DNA from: Kiritimatiellales bacterium
GTDB lineage: Bacteria; Verrucomicrobiota; Kiritimatiellia; Kiritimatiellales; Pontiellaceae
NCBI GenBank assembly: GCA_003252225.1
Contig: QKFE01000170.1
Span: forward strand, 1 to 34,012
Direction of reading: 5' to 3'
Length of the DNA: 34,012 nt
Shown: piece after piece, positions 17,526-27,091 of the stretch
Layout of the letters: every line of letters starts with the position of its first letter
Position numbering within the stretch: the stretch's first letter is position 1
Made by a program: the position numbers and the translations under genes
Notes under the pieces: model-generated
The model's database searches: none
What the model saw: the letters and a program-made list of their open reading frames with translations, nothing else
Told to the model about the DNA's origin: nothing

Positions 17526-18227
17526 ATGATCAAGTCCGCATATAAACAGCTGGAACAGGCCATCGGCTACCGCTTCAAAAAGAAAGCGCTGCTCGAACTC
17601 GCGCTCACCCACCCGTCGTTCCGCTACGAAAATCCGGATACCGATGACGACAACCAGCGGCTTGAATATCTCGGCGATGCGGTGCTCAGTCTCATTTCCG
17701 CCGAACACCTTTTTAAAAACAACCCCGATGCGCGCGAAGGCGATATGTCCAAACTGCGCAGCCGCCTGACGCAGGATCGGAAACTGGCCAAAATCGGCGC
17801 CGGTATCGGTATCAGTGAATTTTTGCGGCTGGGCGTCGGCGAACGTAAAAACGGCGGCGCGGAACGGGCCTCTAATTTAGCGGACGCCGTCGAAGCCATT
17901 ATCGGCGCGGCGTGGATCGACGGCGGCGCGCGGGCCGCTAATAAAATTTTTCAGAAGGTGTTTATTCCGGAGCTCGGCGAACTGCAGGAGAGCCCCGCCA
18001 AAAGCAACCCCAAAGGCGAATTGCAGGAATACGCTCAAAGCAACGGACACGATATCCCCGTATACGAAACCATCGAAGCCGTCGGCCCCGAACACGACCG
18101 CACCTTCACCGTACAGGTCACCGTCTGCGGAAAAAACTGGCAGGCCTCCGCCGGCAGCAAACGCGAAGCCGAAAGAAAAGCCGCAACCGCCGCGCTCGAA
18201 GATTTAAATACAAAAACATCGGACTGA
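17526..18227 (+). CDS. rnc: ribonuclease III
   Basis: RLEYLGDAVLSLISAEHLF signature; LADAVEAIIGAAWIDGG; C-terminal dsRNA-binding domain GSKREAERKAATAAL. Confidence 0.95.
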   Translation: MIKSAYKQLEQAIGYRFKKKALLELALTHPSFRYENPDTDDDNQRLEYLGDAVLSLISAEHLFKNNPDAREGDMSKLRSRLTQDRKLAKIGAGIGISEFLRLGVGERKNGGAERASNLADAVEAIIGAAWIDGGARAANKIFQKVFIPELGELQESPAKSNPKGELQEYAQSNGHDIPVYETIEAVGPEHDRTFTVQVTVCGKNWQASAGSKREAERKAATAALEDLNTKTSD

Positions 18228-18230
18228 TTC

Positions 18231-19466
18231 ATGAACGACTATCTCATTTTCATCCTCGCCCTGCTCGTATTCAACTGGCTGCTTTCACTCATCGTTGAAA
18301 CGCTCAACCTGAAAAACGCCTCCACCGAAATCCCCGGAGAATTCGTCGGGATTTATGACGATGAAAAATACGCGAAATCGCAGCGGTACTTGAAAGACAC
18401 CACCAAATTCGACCTCGTTCAATCCGCCGTTATGCTGCCGCTCACGATTGCGTTCATTCTGCTCGGCGGATTCAGCTGGATGAATGACATCGCGCAAAAC
18501 ACCGCCCAATCCATGATTTTGCAGGGGCTGGTTTTCGGCGGTATTTTAATGCTCATCGGCCAAATCATCGGGCTGCCCTTCAGCATCTACAGCACCTTCG
18601 TCATCGAAGAAAAATTCGGCTTCAACAAAACCACACCGAAAACCTTCATTGCCGATATTTTTAAAAGCCTCCTTTTAACCGTGCTGCTCGGCGCGCCGAT
18701 CTTCGCCCTCATTCTCTGGATCTTTTCATCCGTTCCGTATGCCTGGCTCTGGGCGTGGGCCGCGCTCAGCATCATCCAGCTGTTCATCCTGTTTATCGCC
18801 CCCGTCGTCATCCTGCCGCTGTTCAACAAATTCACTCCGCTTGAAGAAGGTGAACTGCGCTCCGCCATCGAAAAATTTGCCGCCGAACAGAAATTCACAT
18901 TGAGCGGAATTTTCAAGATCGACGGTTCAAAACGCTCCACCAAATCAAACGCCTATTTCACCGGTTTCGGGAACACCAAACGCATCGCCCTTTTCGACAC
19001 ACTGATTGAAAACCATTCCACCGAAGAACTCGTCGGCGTACTGGCCCACGAAGTCGGCCACTGCAAACGCGGCCACATCAAAAAAACCATCCTCATTTCA
19101 ATGGCTTCCACCCTGCTGATGTTCTTCATCCTGTCGCTCTTCATTTCAAAGCCGGGACTCTACGCCGCCTTCGGCATCGACGGCACCCCGCTTTATGCCG
19201 GACTCATCTTCTTCGGATTCCTCTACGCGCCGATCAACATGATTCTCGGTCTGCTCGGAACCATCCTTTCGCGCAAGCATGAATTTGAAGCGGACGCCTT
19301 TGCCGCCGAAACAACCCGCGAACCGACCCACCTGATTTCCGCCCTCAAAAAACTCTCCGTCGACAACCTTTCAAACCTGACGCCGCATCCACTGAAAGTA
19401 TTCCTCGAATACTCGCATCCGCCCGTGCTCGACCGCATCAAAGCTCTGCGGAAATTTGAGGGGTAA
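18231..19466 (+). CDS. M48 family metallopeptidase (Ste24/CAAX protease-like)
   Basis: HEVGHCKRGH zinc motif, KHEFEADAFAAE, multiple TM segments. Confidence 0.92.
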   Translation: MNDYLIFILALLVFNWLLSLIVETLNLKNASTEIPGEFVGIYDDEKYAKSQRYLKDTTKFDLVQSAVMLPLTIAFILLGGFSWMNDIAQNTAQSMILQGLVFGGILMLIGQIIGLPFSIYSTFVIEEKFGFNKTTPKTFIADIFKSLLLTVLLGAPIFALILWIFSSVPYAWLWAWAALSIIQLFILFIAPVVILPLFNKFTPLEEGELRSAIEKFAAEQKFTLSGIFKIDGSKRSTKSNAYFTGFGNTKRIALFDTLIENHSTEELVGVLAHEVGHCKRGHIKKTILISMASTLLMFFILSLFISKPGLYAAFGIDGTPLYAGLIFFGFLYAPINMILGLLGTILSRKHEFEADAFAAETTREPTHLISALKKLSVDNLSNLTPHPLKVFLEYSHPPVLDRIKALRKFEG

Positions 19467-20583
19467 ACCGGAACTTACGGCGATAGTCGGACGGCGTTGT
19501 TCCGGTCTCCTGTTTAAAGGCCTGATTGAACCGTTCGCGGGTCGGATACCCGCACGATTCAGACATCACTTCAATCAGCATATCGGTCTCTTTCAAAAGG
19601 CGGCAGGCGCGCTGAATACGTTCACGGCGGATAATTTCATAAACCGAATGCACCAGCAGTTTGCGGAAACGGTTTTCCAGCGTACGCCGCCCTAAATGGG
19701 CCGCGCGGGCAACGTCATCGACCTGAATCGGAACGTGTGCATTTTCGCGGATAAAGCGGAGTGCAGCGGCAACCGCTTTATCATTCACCGCCGTCAAATC
19801 TGTCGATTGGCGTTCAAAAATTTCTTCGGGCGAAATCCGGATCGGTTCAACAGGCCGCGGTTCACCGCGCATCAGCTGTTCGAGCATTTGCGCGGCCTGC
19901 CATCCCACCCGTTCCGCGCCGAGTTCAATGCTCGACATCTGCGGATAAAGCATTTCACAGGCGAACGGATCGTTGTTTACGCCGAGCACGGAAACATCTT
20001 CGGGCACACTCAATCCGGCGTCGATGCAGGCATCGATCACAATCCGCCCCATCGGGTCTTCGGTGGCCAGCACACCGACCGTTCCGCCGCCTTTTAAGGC
20101 TGAAATCGCCGCGCCGATCTGTTCAATGCTCCGGCGCGATTTCAACTCAATGCACTGGAAGCCGCTACGGGCCAGCGTCGAAATAAACGCATCGTGTTTC
20201 AGCGTCGCATCGCCGAATGCTTTCCGACCGGTAATTGCAAACCGCCGGACTCCTTTTTTAATGAAAAACTCCGCCGCCATCCGACCGATTTCAGCGTTAT
20301 CCACCACCACCGAAGTCGGCGGCAGTTCGGCAAAGCGACCGAAAATATTCACCCCGAAAATTCCGCGTTTTTCTAAGGCTGAAATCGCCGCCGAATCCAG
20401 CATTCCAATAACGCCGTCGCCCGACCATTTTTTCAGCTCCGCAAGCGAAACCTCCGGTGCGCCGTGCGGGGCATAAAAGCGCCAGTTTCCCTGTTGAAAA
20501 CCATAGCGCGCAATTCCGGCCACTGCGTCACGGACAAACGGATTCGCGTAATCCATCGCCAGCGCAATGTTGAAATGCCGCAT
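19438..20583 (-). CDS. XylR-like AraC-family transcriptional regulator with periplasmic-binding-protein-like sensor domain
   Basis: N-terminal LacI/PBP-like domain (VSVLGVNNDPFACEMLYPQMSSIELG) and C-terminal AraC HTH (AAHLGRRTLENRFRKLL...SESCGYPTRERFNQAFKQETGTTPSDYRRKF). Confidence 0.88.
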   Translation of the reverse strand: MRHFNIALAMDYANPFVRDAVAGIARYGFQQGNWRFYAPHGAPEVSLAELKKWSGDGVIGMLDSAAISALEKRGIFGVNIFGRFAELPPTSVVVDNAEIGRMAAEFFIKKGVRRFAITGRKAFGDATLKHDAFISTLARSGFQCIELKSRRSIEQIGAAISALKGGGTVGVLATEDPMGRIVIDACIDAGLSVPEDVSVLGVNNDPFACEMLYPQMSSIELGAERVGWQAAQMLEQLMRGEPRPVEPIRISPEEIFERQSTDLTAVNDKAVAAALRFIRENAHVPIQVDDVARAAHLGRRTLENRFRKLLVHSVYEIIRRERIQRACRLLKETDMLIEVMSESCGYPTRERFNQAFKQETGTTPSDYRRKFRFTPQISAEL

Positions 20584-20588
20584 CTTGA

Positions 20589-21581
20589 TTAATCCAGAAT
20601 CGCTTCAATGGCAGCCAGTTCATCGGCGCTGAATTCGGTATTTTCCGCCGCCTGCGCGCAGCATTCGAGCTGGCTTGTTTTACTCGCGCCGACCAGCACC
20701 GTCGTCACTTCGTTGTGCCGCAACACCCACGAAAGCGCCAGCTGCGCCATATTCTGCCCGCGCGTTTCCGCAATGGCGGCCAGTTTTTTTACCCGCTCAA
20801 TTTTATTCGCGCCCAGCCGTTCTTCATTCAGAAAACGGCCATCGGTTTTCACGCGCGAATCATCGGGAATCCCCTTCAAATAGCGGTCCGTCAAAATGCC
20901 CTGTTCCAATGGGCTGAAGACAATTAAACCCGTTCCGGTTTCGTTTGCCGTTTTCAGCGTTTCGTTTTCAACCCGGCGGTCAAGCATGTTGTACCGCACC
21001 TGATTAATTAAAAGCGGTGTTCCGAGTTCGTTTAAAACACCAGCCGCTTTTTTGAACTGATCGGCGGTGTAATAATTCGAGATTCCGGCATACAGCGCAC
21101 GGCCGCTGCGGACGATATAATCGAGTGCGCCCATCGTCTCTTCAATCGGCGTATCGGGATCAGGACGGTGGTGATAAAAAATATCGACATAATCGAGCCC
21201 GAGCCGTTTCAGGCTTTGATCGCAGCTGGCCACAAGATATTTGCGCGAACCCCAGTTGCCGTACGGCCCGGCCCACATATCATACCCCGCTTTGGATGAA
21301 ACAATCAGTTCGTCGCGGTAATTGGAAAAATCCTGTTTCAGTAATCGCCCGGTCACCTCTTCGGCCGCGCCGTACGGCGGGCCGTAATTGTTTGCCAGAT
21401 CAAAATGACAGATTCCCAAATCAAATGCGCGGCGCAACAATGCCCGGCAGTTTTCAAAATCAGCCGAATGCCCGAAATTGTGCCACATGCCGAACGACAC
21501 GGCGGGCAGCAGCAACCCGCTGTTTCCGCAGCGGTTATATTTCATGGCTTCATACCGGGATTTTTCTGCACTGTATTTCAT
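20589..21581 (-). CDS. aldo/keto reductase (YghZ-like)
   Basis: MKYNRCGNSGLLLPAVSFGMWHNFG...FDLANNYGPPYGAAEEVTGRLL...LGLDYVDIFYHHRPDPDTPIEET; start chosen at MKYSAEK (21581). Confidence 0.9.
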   Translation of the reverse strand: MKYSAEKSRYEAMKYNRCGNSGLLLPAVSFGMWHNFGHSADFENCRALLRRAFDLGICHFDLANNYGPPYGAAEEVTGRLLKQDFSNYRDELIVSSKAGYDMWAGPYGNWGSRKYLVASCDQSLKRLGLDYVDIFYHHRPDPDTPIEETMGALDYIVRSGRALYAGISNYYTADQFKKAAGVLNELGTPLLINQVRYNMLDRRVENETLKTANETGTGLIVFSPLEQGILTDRYLKGIPDDSRVKTDGRFLNEERLGANKIERVKKLAAIAETRGQNMAQLALSWVLRHNEVTTVLVGASKTSQLECCAQAAENTEFSADELAAIEAILD

Positions 21582-21592
21582 ACTGTTTTCCT

Positions 21593-22183
21593 TTATTTCC
21601 TTTGCGCCGCCGAATCGCTGACGGATTCGTGGCAAATAACAATTCGGTCGATGTTGAATCTTTTTGAACGGCCGGAAATATAGAGCGTGTATTTTTCGCC
21701 GGCCTTCAAATTATAAACAGGTTCCGTCAGATTCCCGTTGATATCCATCTGAACGGCCCAGTCCCAGCCTTCCGAACTGCCGCCGAAAAACTTTTGGTCG
21801 GTCTGCAGCTTGATCAGTTCGTGCACATCGTCGGCCGTAAAATCGCCTTCGAGCCGAATATAGCAGTCGTTGCAGTTATCCTCGTTCGCGCCTTCGAGCC
21901 GTTTGTGCGCGCGAATCATAATCCGGTAAATACCGTCCTTATCGACCGTAAAGCGATATTTCAGTTCGCTGCCGGGCGGCCCGCCGGACGGTGAGTTTGC
22001 GCTGAATTCCAAATGGGCGGTTCCGGTGAATCCGACAACATCGGTCTTTTTTTCCCAATCGCCCAAAGAGGATCCGGCCTCTTCCGCCTCGATTACAACA
22101 AGGCCCCTTTCGCCATTAAACACCGGCCCGGCAAACGAAAAGGTTGAACTCAGCATCACCATCAGAAAGATTCCACATTTCAT
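21593..22183 (-). CDS. secreted hypothetical protein with carbohydrate-binding-module-like (CBM6-type) sequence
   Basis: Signal peptide MKCGIFLMVMLSSTFSFAG; VVIEAEEAGSSLGDWEKKTDVVGFTGTAHLEF...YRFTVDKDGIYRIMIRAHK...LYISGRSKRFNIDRIVI resembles beta-sandwich CBMs. Confidence 0.6.
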   Translation of the reverse strand: MKCGIFLMVMLSSTFSFAGPVFNGERGLVVIEAEEAGSSLGDWEKKTDVVGFTGTAHLEFSANSPSGGPPGSELKYRFTVDKDGIYRIMIRAHKRLEGANEDNCNDCYIRLEGDFTADDVHELIKLQTDQKFFGGSSEGWDWAVQMDINGNLTEPVYNLKAGEKYTLYISGRSKRFNIDRIVICHESVSDSAAQRK

Positions 22184-22247
22184 CAGCCGTTCTCCTGAAG
22201 CTAATTCTCAAATGTTTATAGCAGTGGGCAAAAAATATGGAGATAAA

Positions 22248-22279
22248 AAAACCCGATCAACTTCAGTTGTCCGGGTTTT
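22248..22279 (-). terminator. intrinsic terminator downstream of the LacI-family gene
   Basis: On minus strand: AAACCCGGACAACTGAAGTTGATCGGGTTTTTTT. Confidence 0.75.
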
Positions 22280-22296
22280 AAAATCGCGCGCTGTTT

Positions 22297-23319
22297 TTAT
22301 GCCTTCGGCGCACCGACCGATTCGCGGATAATCAGATGGGGCTCAAAACGAAGCTGCCGAACCGGAACCTGCCGCTCCTTATTTTCAATGCGGTCGATTA
22401 CCAGCTGGGCGGCCTGCACGCCGATTTCATACGCATCCTGATGCAGCGTCGTGGCCGGCGGAATCAGATACTGCGTGTATTCCATATCGCCGAAACCGAT
22501 CACGGAAACATCGGCAGGAATGGACATATTCAGCTCGTGCACAGCGCGGTAAATGGTCGGAAGCATGAAATCACCGCCGGCAAAAATAGCTGTCGGCGCA
22601 TTTTCCGATGAAAGGAGCTCCATGACCATTTTGAGATTTATATCTTCCTCTTCGAAATCCCACTTATAAATGATCCGGGGCTCTTCCATGTCCGAACACC
22701 GGGAAAGCGCATATTCAAACCCGCGCTGACGCAGCCGGATACTTTCCACATCAATGAAAAGTCCGGCCACTTTGCGGTGGCCTTTTGCAATCAGATGTTC
22801 GGCTGCGAGCTGTCCGCCGTGTTCGTCCGCCGTGCCGACAAAGTCATATTTTTTTTCGGTTGTCAGCGAAACGTCCACAGCGACCACCGGCATGTGGTGC
22901 GAGTCGATGGCTTCGCAGACCCTGTCAATCTGATCGGCATACGGACGGATGATCAATCCTTCGACGCGCCGTTCCGCCAGACGCTGAACGAGCTGTTCGT
23001 CGTGGTCGTCCTGACTGTGCATCAGCAGGATCGGCAGATAGTTGCGTTTCATCAGTTCATCGTGAGCCCCACGGAAGATTTCCTCGGTGAAGCTCTCGAT
23101 GAACGGATCGATGATCATTCCGACGGAATAGGTTTTTCCGCTCTGCATGCCTTTGGCAAACAGATTGGGAACGTAACCCAGTTCCTCGGCAACTTTTTCG
23201 ATTTTCCGGACGGTCGATGTTTTGTGTAAATGCGATTTACCGTTCAGAACACGGCTGACAGTCTGAAACGAGAACCCGGTTTTCAGGGCAATGTCACGAA
23301 TTGTAATTTGCTTACTCAT
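22297..23319 (-). CDS. LacI-family transcriptional regulator
   Basis: N-terminal HTH ITIRDIALKTGFSFQTVSRVLNGKSHLHKTSTVRKIEKVAEELGYVPN; PBP-like effector domain. Confidence 0.93.
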   Translation of the reverse strand: MSKQITIRDIALKTGFSFQTVSRVLNGKSHLHKTSTVRKIEKVAEELGYVPNLFAKGMQSGKTYSVGMIIDPFIESFTEEIFRGAHDELMKRNYLPILLMHSQDDHDEQLVQRLAERRVEGLIIRPYADQIDRVCEAIDSHHMPVVAVDVSLTTEKKYDFVGTADEHGGQLAAEHLIAKGHRKVAGLFIDVESIRLRQRGFEYALSRCSDMEEPRIIYKWDFEEEDINLKMVMELLSSENAPTAIFAGGDFMLPTIYRAVHELNMSIPADVSVIGFGDMEYTQYLIPPATTLHQDAYEIGVQAAQLVIDRIENKERQVPVRQLRFEPHLIIRESVGAPKA

Positions 23320-23413
23320 AGTCCGGTATTGCTAGCACAAACGCTGTCTGCAAACCAAGACATTCGCACGTTTTTTATTTTTTCAACCAACCCGATAAAA
23401 AATCTTCTCAAAC

Positions 23414-24433
23414 CTAATTAACTTTAAGAACCACCCCCGAAGAGGTGTTGTATTTTCCGCCTCGGAACGCGCAGAAGAGGTATTCCGGCCGACCGTTTTT
23501 CATCAGCAGCTGCGGACGTTCAAAACGCCCTTCGCGGTCGAGCCCGTTCGGCGGTTCATCGAAATAGCGGTGCGAATTCCAGAACGCGATCTGCGGATCG
23601 GACCAGCGGATGCCGTCCTCTGACTCGAAATAGAGACCGTATTCGTGGTTCCAGTAGCCCATATCGCGCATGACCATTTTGAACAAGCCGTCTTCGAACC
23701 AGATATAGGCATCTTCGGACTGCGCGTCTTTGCAGACATGGCGAAGGTCAATCATCGGCTTATTGCTGACCTTTTTCCACGGGCCGTAAATAGTGTCGGC
23801 CACAGCAAGGCCGTACTGCCGGTTTGCTGCGGTCCAGTCTTCCTCTTCAATGCCGCGCTCCCAGTCGGCAATCGACCACGATTTATAATAGAGTCGCAGT
23901 TCACCGTCCGGCATTTGCATAAATGCAGGGTTCGTCGTGCACATGGAATCCCACGCATTCCGGTCGGGATTCGGGAGAATCAGCGGCTCATCCGTCCGTT
24001 TCCACGGGCCGTAAAGCGAGTCGGAAACCGCCATACCGGTTCGTTTGGTGTAAACGGTGCCGTCGTTTGTCCCCATATAAAAGAGGACATATTTATCGCC
24101 CACTTTATGGATGGTCGGATTGTGGCAGGTCATCGCGTCCCACCAGTCACCGCCGCGCCCTTTAACCGCAACATCGACGGTTTTATAAGGCCCCGCCGGA
24201 TCATCGGCCACGGCGTGTGCGATTTCGCAGCAGGTAATCCAACCCTCGTGGTCGGCTTCGTTCAGCCAACGGGAATAAAAAACGTGAACTTTTCCATCTG
24301 GGCCATAGATCGGAGAACAACCCCATACATTGTAATCCGGATCTTCCAGAATTCGTCCGACACCGGTCAGACCCATGCAGAAGTCGGAAATAACCTCCGG
24401 TCTGGCGTCGATTAAGTTTGCTGTAGTACTCAT
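23414..24433 (-). CDS. five-bladed beta-propeller glycoside hydrolase (GH43/GH117-like), paralog 1
   Basis: VGRILEDPDYNVWGCSPIYGPDGKVHVFYSRW...ITCCEIAHAVADDPAGPYKTVDV...MTCHNPTIHKVGDKYVLFYMGT; repeated blade-like YGPW motifs; close paralog of 27092..28117. Confidence 0.7.
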   Translation of the reverse strand: MSTTANLIDARPEVISDFCMGLTGVGRILEDPDYNVWGCSPIYGPDGKVHVFYSRWLNEADHEGWITCCEIAHAVADDPAGPYKTVDVAVKGRGGDWWDAMTCHNPTIHKVGDKYVLFYMGTNDGTVYTKRTGMAVSDSLYGPWKRTDEPLILPNPDRNAWDSMCTTNPAFMQMPDGELRLYYKSWSIADWERGIEEEDWTAANRQYGLAVADTIYGPWKKVSNKPMIDLRHVCKDAQSEDAYIWFEDGLFKMVMRDMGYWNHEYGLYFESEDGIRWSDPQIAFWNSHRYFDEPPNGLDREGRFERPQLLMKNGRPEYLFCAFRGGKYNTSSGVVLKVN

Positions 24434-24442
24434 CTAATTTAT

Positions 24443-26869
24443 CTACCCTCCCATAACCACTTCAACGTCGGCTTTGCCGGAAACCGTTGCGGGGTTAATG
24501 GTTTGTCCATCAATCAGCTGTCCGTTGACTTTAATTTCCCGAATACCCGTTTCGGCCCCGTCCGGATTGCTGATGTTGATGTTGTACGTTACTCCGCGGT
24601 ATTCGCGTGTTACCGAATACGCCTTCCATTCCGCCGGAATGCACGGGTCGATCATCAGACCGTCCAGTGTCGGGCGGATACCCAAAAGATACTGTGTGCC
24701 GACGAGATCCATCCACGCCGCCGTACCCGTTACCTGCGTCACATTTGCCCAGCCGTGACGCTTGTTTTCCGGACCGATAATGTTCGAAACATACGCATAC
24801 GGCTCTGCTTCGTACCGATCCAACCCAATATTGTTTAAAGCTTTGTGCGGAATCATATCGCCAAAAATTTTCCACGCGTCTTTTGACCGGCGCAGTTTGG
24901 AAAGCGCGATGATCACCCAGCCGTTGGCCTGACAGAATACGGCGCCGTTTTCCGCGCAGCCCGGATTGTAGCCGGTGAATGGATCGGGATCGTGCGGGTA
25001 GGTTTTGAAGCCCGGATACACCAGCCGCAAACCGAAATCGGTGGCGGTAAACTTAATGGCATTATCCATCCCGCTGTTGTTCTGCTCTTCCGTGCCCACA
25101 CCGGCCCAGACCGACCACGACTGCGGATTAATGAAGATTTTGCCGTATTCGGCATTTTTGGTTCCGACAATATCGCCCTCGTCGGTGAAACCGCGGCGCC
25201 AATATTCGCCGTCCCACGCATGGGTTTCAAGATTGTTCACCATGCGGTCGAGGCAGCCCTGCAACCGGTGGAGATCTTCTTTCGATTTACCGGCACGTTC
25301 GCCGATTTCCAGCATCTGCCGCAGAATGATGACATATTGCTGGCCGCAGAAAATAGACTCGCCTTTTCCGGCGCGGGAGAAGCGCAGAATAATATCGTTC
25401 CAATCGCCGTGGAATGTCAGCGGGAATCCTTTTGCCCCGAGGTTGTTTTCGGTGAAATCGACCCCGCGCATCAAATGTTCCCAAACCGTCGCCGAGCCGT
25501 ACGTGGTCCAATTGTCCTTCTCCGACAGCCACGGCACCTCTTTTTCGAGCAGACTGTAATCGCCGGTTTCGGCAAGAATCGCGTAGACCACCATCGGCAT
25601 CCAGAGATGGTCGTCGGCATGTTTGGATGCACCGCGCGACATCGCCGGGCCGTCTTCCGGATAGCAGGTATGCAGTGCGTGCCCGTCTTCAAACTGCTGC
25701 GAAAGCAGATAGAGACACATTTCCTCCGCCCATTTCGGATCGCGGTACGCCACGCCGACCATATCGGTTGCGGTGTCACGGTAACCGAAACCGCGGTAAC
25801 CCGGAGCATGCCACGATGTTGAGCGCGAATAGCGGCCGTTATGCACGGTCTGAATCGGGCTCCAGATGTTAATCTGGCGGGCAATATCGGCGTCCGGAAC
25901 GGATACCTGCATTTTGCTCAAATGATTATCCCACCAGCCGGTGAGTTTCGCGAACTGCGCGTCGATGGCTTCATGGCTGCGGAAAATTTCGAGGTCTTTT
26001 TTGATCTGCGCCAAGGTTTCTTTGTGTTTGATCAAACCGCCCGGAGCCACGCCCAGCGTGAATACAACCCGGTCGGATTCACCCGGTTTCAGGGTGATGT
26101 TGACATTACCCGCCGCGCACGGATGCCCGCATTCAATGGTATCGTTTCCACAGTGCCCTTTTTCCAAAGCAACCGGATTCTGTTCATAACGGTACGGCCC
26201 GAGGAATTTTTCGCGGTCGCCGGACCAGCTGTCCATTTTACGATCGGCCGCCATCCAGATCAGCGGAACATCTTCCACAAACGGCTGGGGCGTGTGCTGA
26301 TAACGGTAAATAATCGCATCAAGATCTTCTTCGTAAAACGTGGTGACCTGCGACTGAATGTAGTAGCCGTAAAACAGGTCGGTCGTCCATTCAAGCTGCG
26401 CGAGGTCGGCATAGGCATACAGGCCGAGCTCTTTTTCTTCACCCGAATTATTGGTGATTTCGAGATCGTAAACCATGGCGTCAACGTCCATGGCGCAGGA
26501 AAGGCGCAGTTTTGCGGTTACGCCGTTTTTAGAACCTTCGAAAATGGAATATCCGGCGTGGTGCTCGGCATACCACGAATCCAACGGTGTTTCGGAGGGG
26601 CGGAAGGTCGGTGACCAGTGCGTGCCGTCTTTTTCGCGGACATAGGTGTAAAAGCCGGGGCCGTCCATGGGAACGTTCTGGTAGCGGTAGTGCATCAAAC
26701 GGTAGGTAATCGGGCTCTTCCACCAGGCGAATCCCCCCCCTGCCTGCGAGACAAAAGCGTGCAGTTTTCCGTTGGAAAGATAGTTAATCCACGGGGTCGG
26801 GAGGTCACTGCGGTTGATCCGGATCGACCGGTTTTCATCATCAAAACTATAAACTTCGTTACTTTTCAT
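24443..26869 (-). CDS. GH94-like glycoside phosphorylase (cellobiose/chitobiose phosphorylase family)
   Basis: Catalytic-region motif FHGDWNDI, RGFGYRDTATD, ADDHLWMPMVVYAILAETGDYSLLEKEVPWL, GAVFCQANGWVIIALSKL; no signal peptide; start chosen at MKSNEVYSFDDENRSIRI (26869). Confidence 0.85.
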   Translation of the reverse strand: MKSNEVYSFDDENRSIRINRSDLPTPWINYLSNGKLHAFVSQAGGGFAWWKSPITYRLMHYRYQNVPMDGPGFYTYVREKDGTHWSPTFRPSETPLDSWYAEHHAGYSIFEGSKNGVTAKLRLSCAMDVDAMVYDLEITNNSGEEKELGLYAYADLAQLEWTTDLFYGYYIQSQVTTFYEEDLDAIIYRYQHTPQPFVEDVPLIWMAADRKMDSWSGDREKFLGPYRYEQNPVALEKGHCGNDTIECGHPCAAGNVNITLKPGESDRVVFTLGVAPGGLIKHKETLAQIKKDLEIFRSHEAIDAQFAKLTGWWDNHLSKMQVSVPDADIARQINIWSPIQTVHNGRYSRSTSWHAPGYRGFGYRDTATDMVGVAYRDPKWAEEMCLYLLSQQFEDGHALHTCYPEDGPAMSRGASKHADDHLWMPMVVYAILAETGDYSLLEKEVPWLSEKDNWTTYGSATVWEHLMRGVDFTENNLGAKGFPLTFHGDWNDIILRFSRAGKGESIFCGQQYVIILRQMLEIGERAGKSKEDLHRLQGCLDRMVNNLETHAWDGEYWRRGFTDEGDIVGTKNAEYGKIFINPQSWSVWAGVGTEEQNNSGMDNAIKFTATDFGLRLVYPGFKTYPHDPDPFTGYNPGCAENGAVFCQANGWVIIALSKLRRSKDAWKIFGDMIPHKALNNIGLDRYEAEPYAYVSNIIGPENKRHGWANVTQVTGTAAWMDLVGTQYLLGIRPTLDGLMIDPCIPAEWKAYSVTREYRGVTYNINISNPDGAETGIREIKVNGQLIDGQTINPATVSGKADVEVVMGG

Positions 26870-27091
26870 ATTCACCCTAGAATTCCATCGATAAATTCGC
26901 TCGACAATAGTTCTTTCGGCCCACATATTGCGCCGATGTTAATGTAAACATCTGTTCATGGTGTATCAGGCTAAGCCCTGTCCTGTCCATGTTTTTTTGT
27001 TTGAATATGTCTCCGTTAACACCACAATTTCGGCGTTGAGAAGGCAACATTGTTAAAAACACCCGCTTTTTCCGGGTTTAGAAAGGAATTC

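Noticed and set aside
23330-23340. TGCTAGCA palindrome upstream of the LacI gene as an autoregulatory operator
   Set aside because: Only 8 bp and not extended; too short to claim.
23645-26614. Long plus-strand ORFs (256, 276, 257 aa)
   Set aside because: All antisense to the propeller glycosidase and GH94-like genes; no domain-like motifs.
26870-27091. LacI-type operator in the divergent intergenic region (e.g. TGTAAACATCTGTTCA near 26943)
   Set aside because: Symmetry is only about 10/16 and I could not find a matching site near the LacI gene promoter; not supportable by eye.
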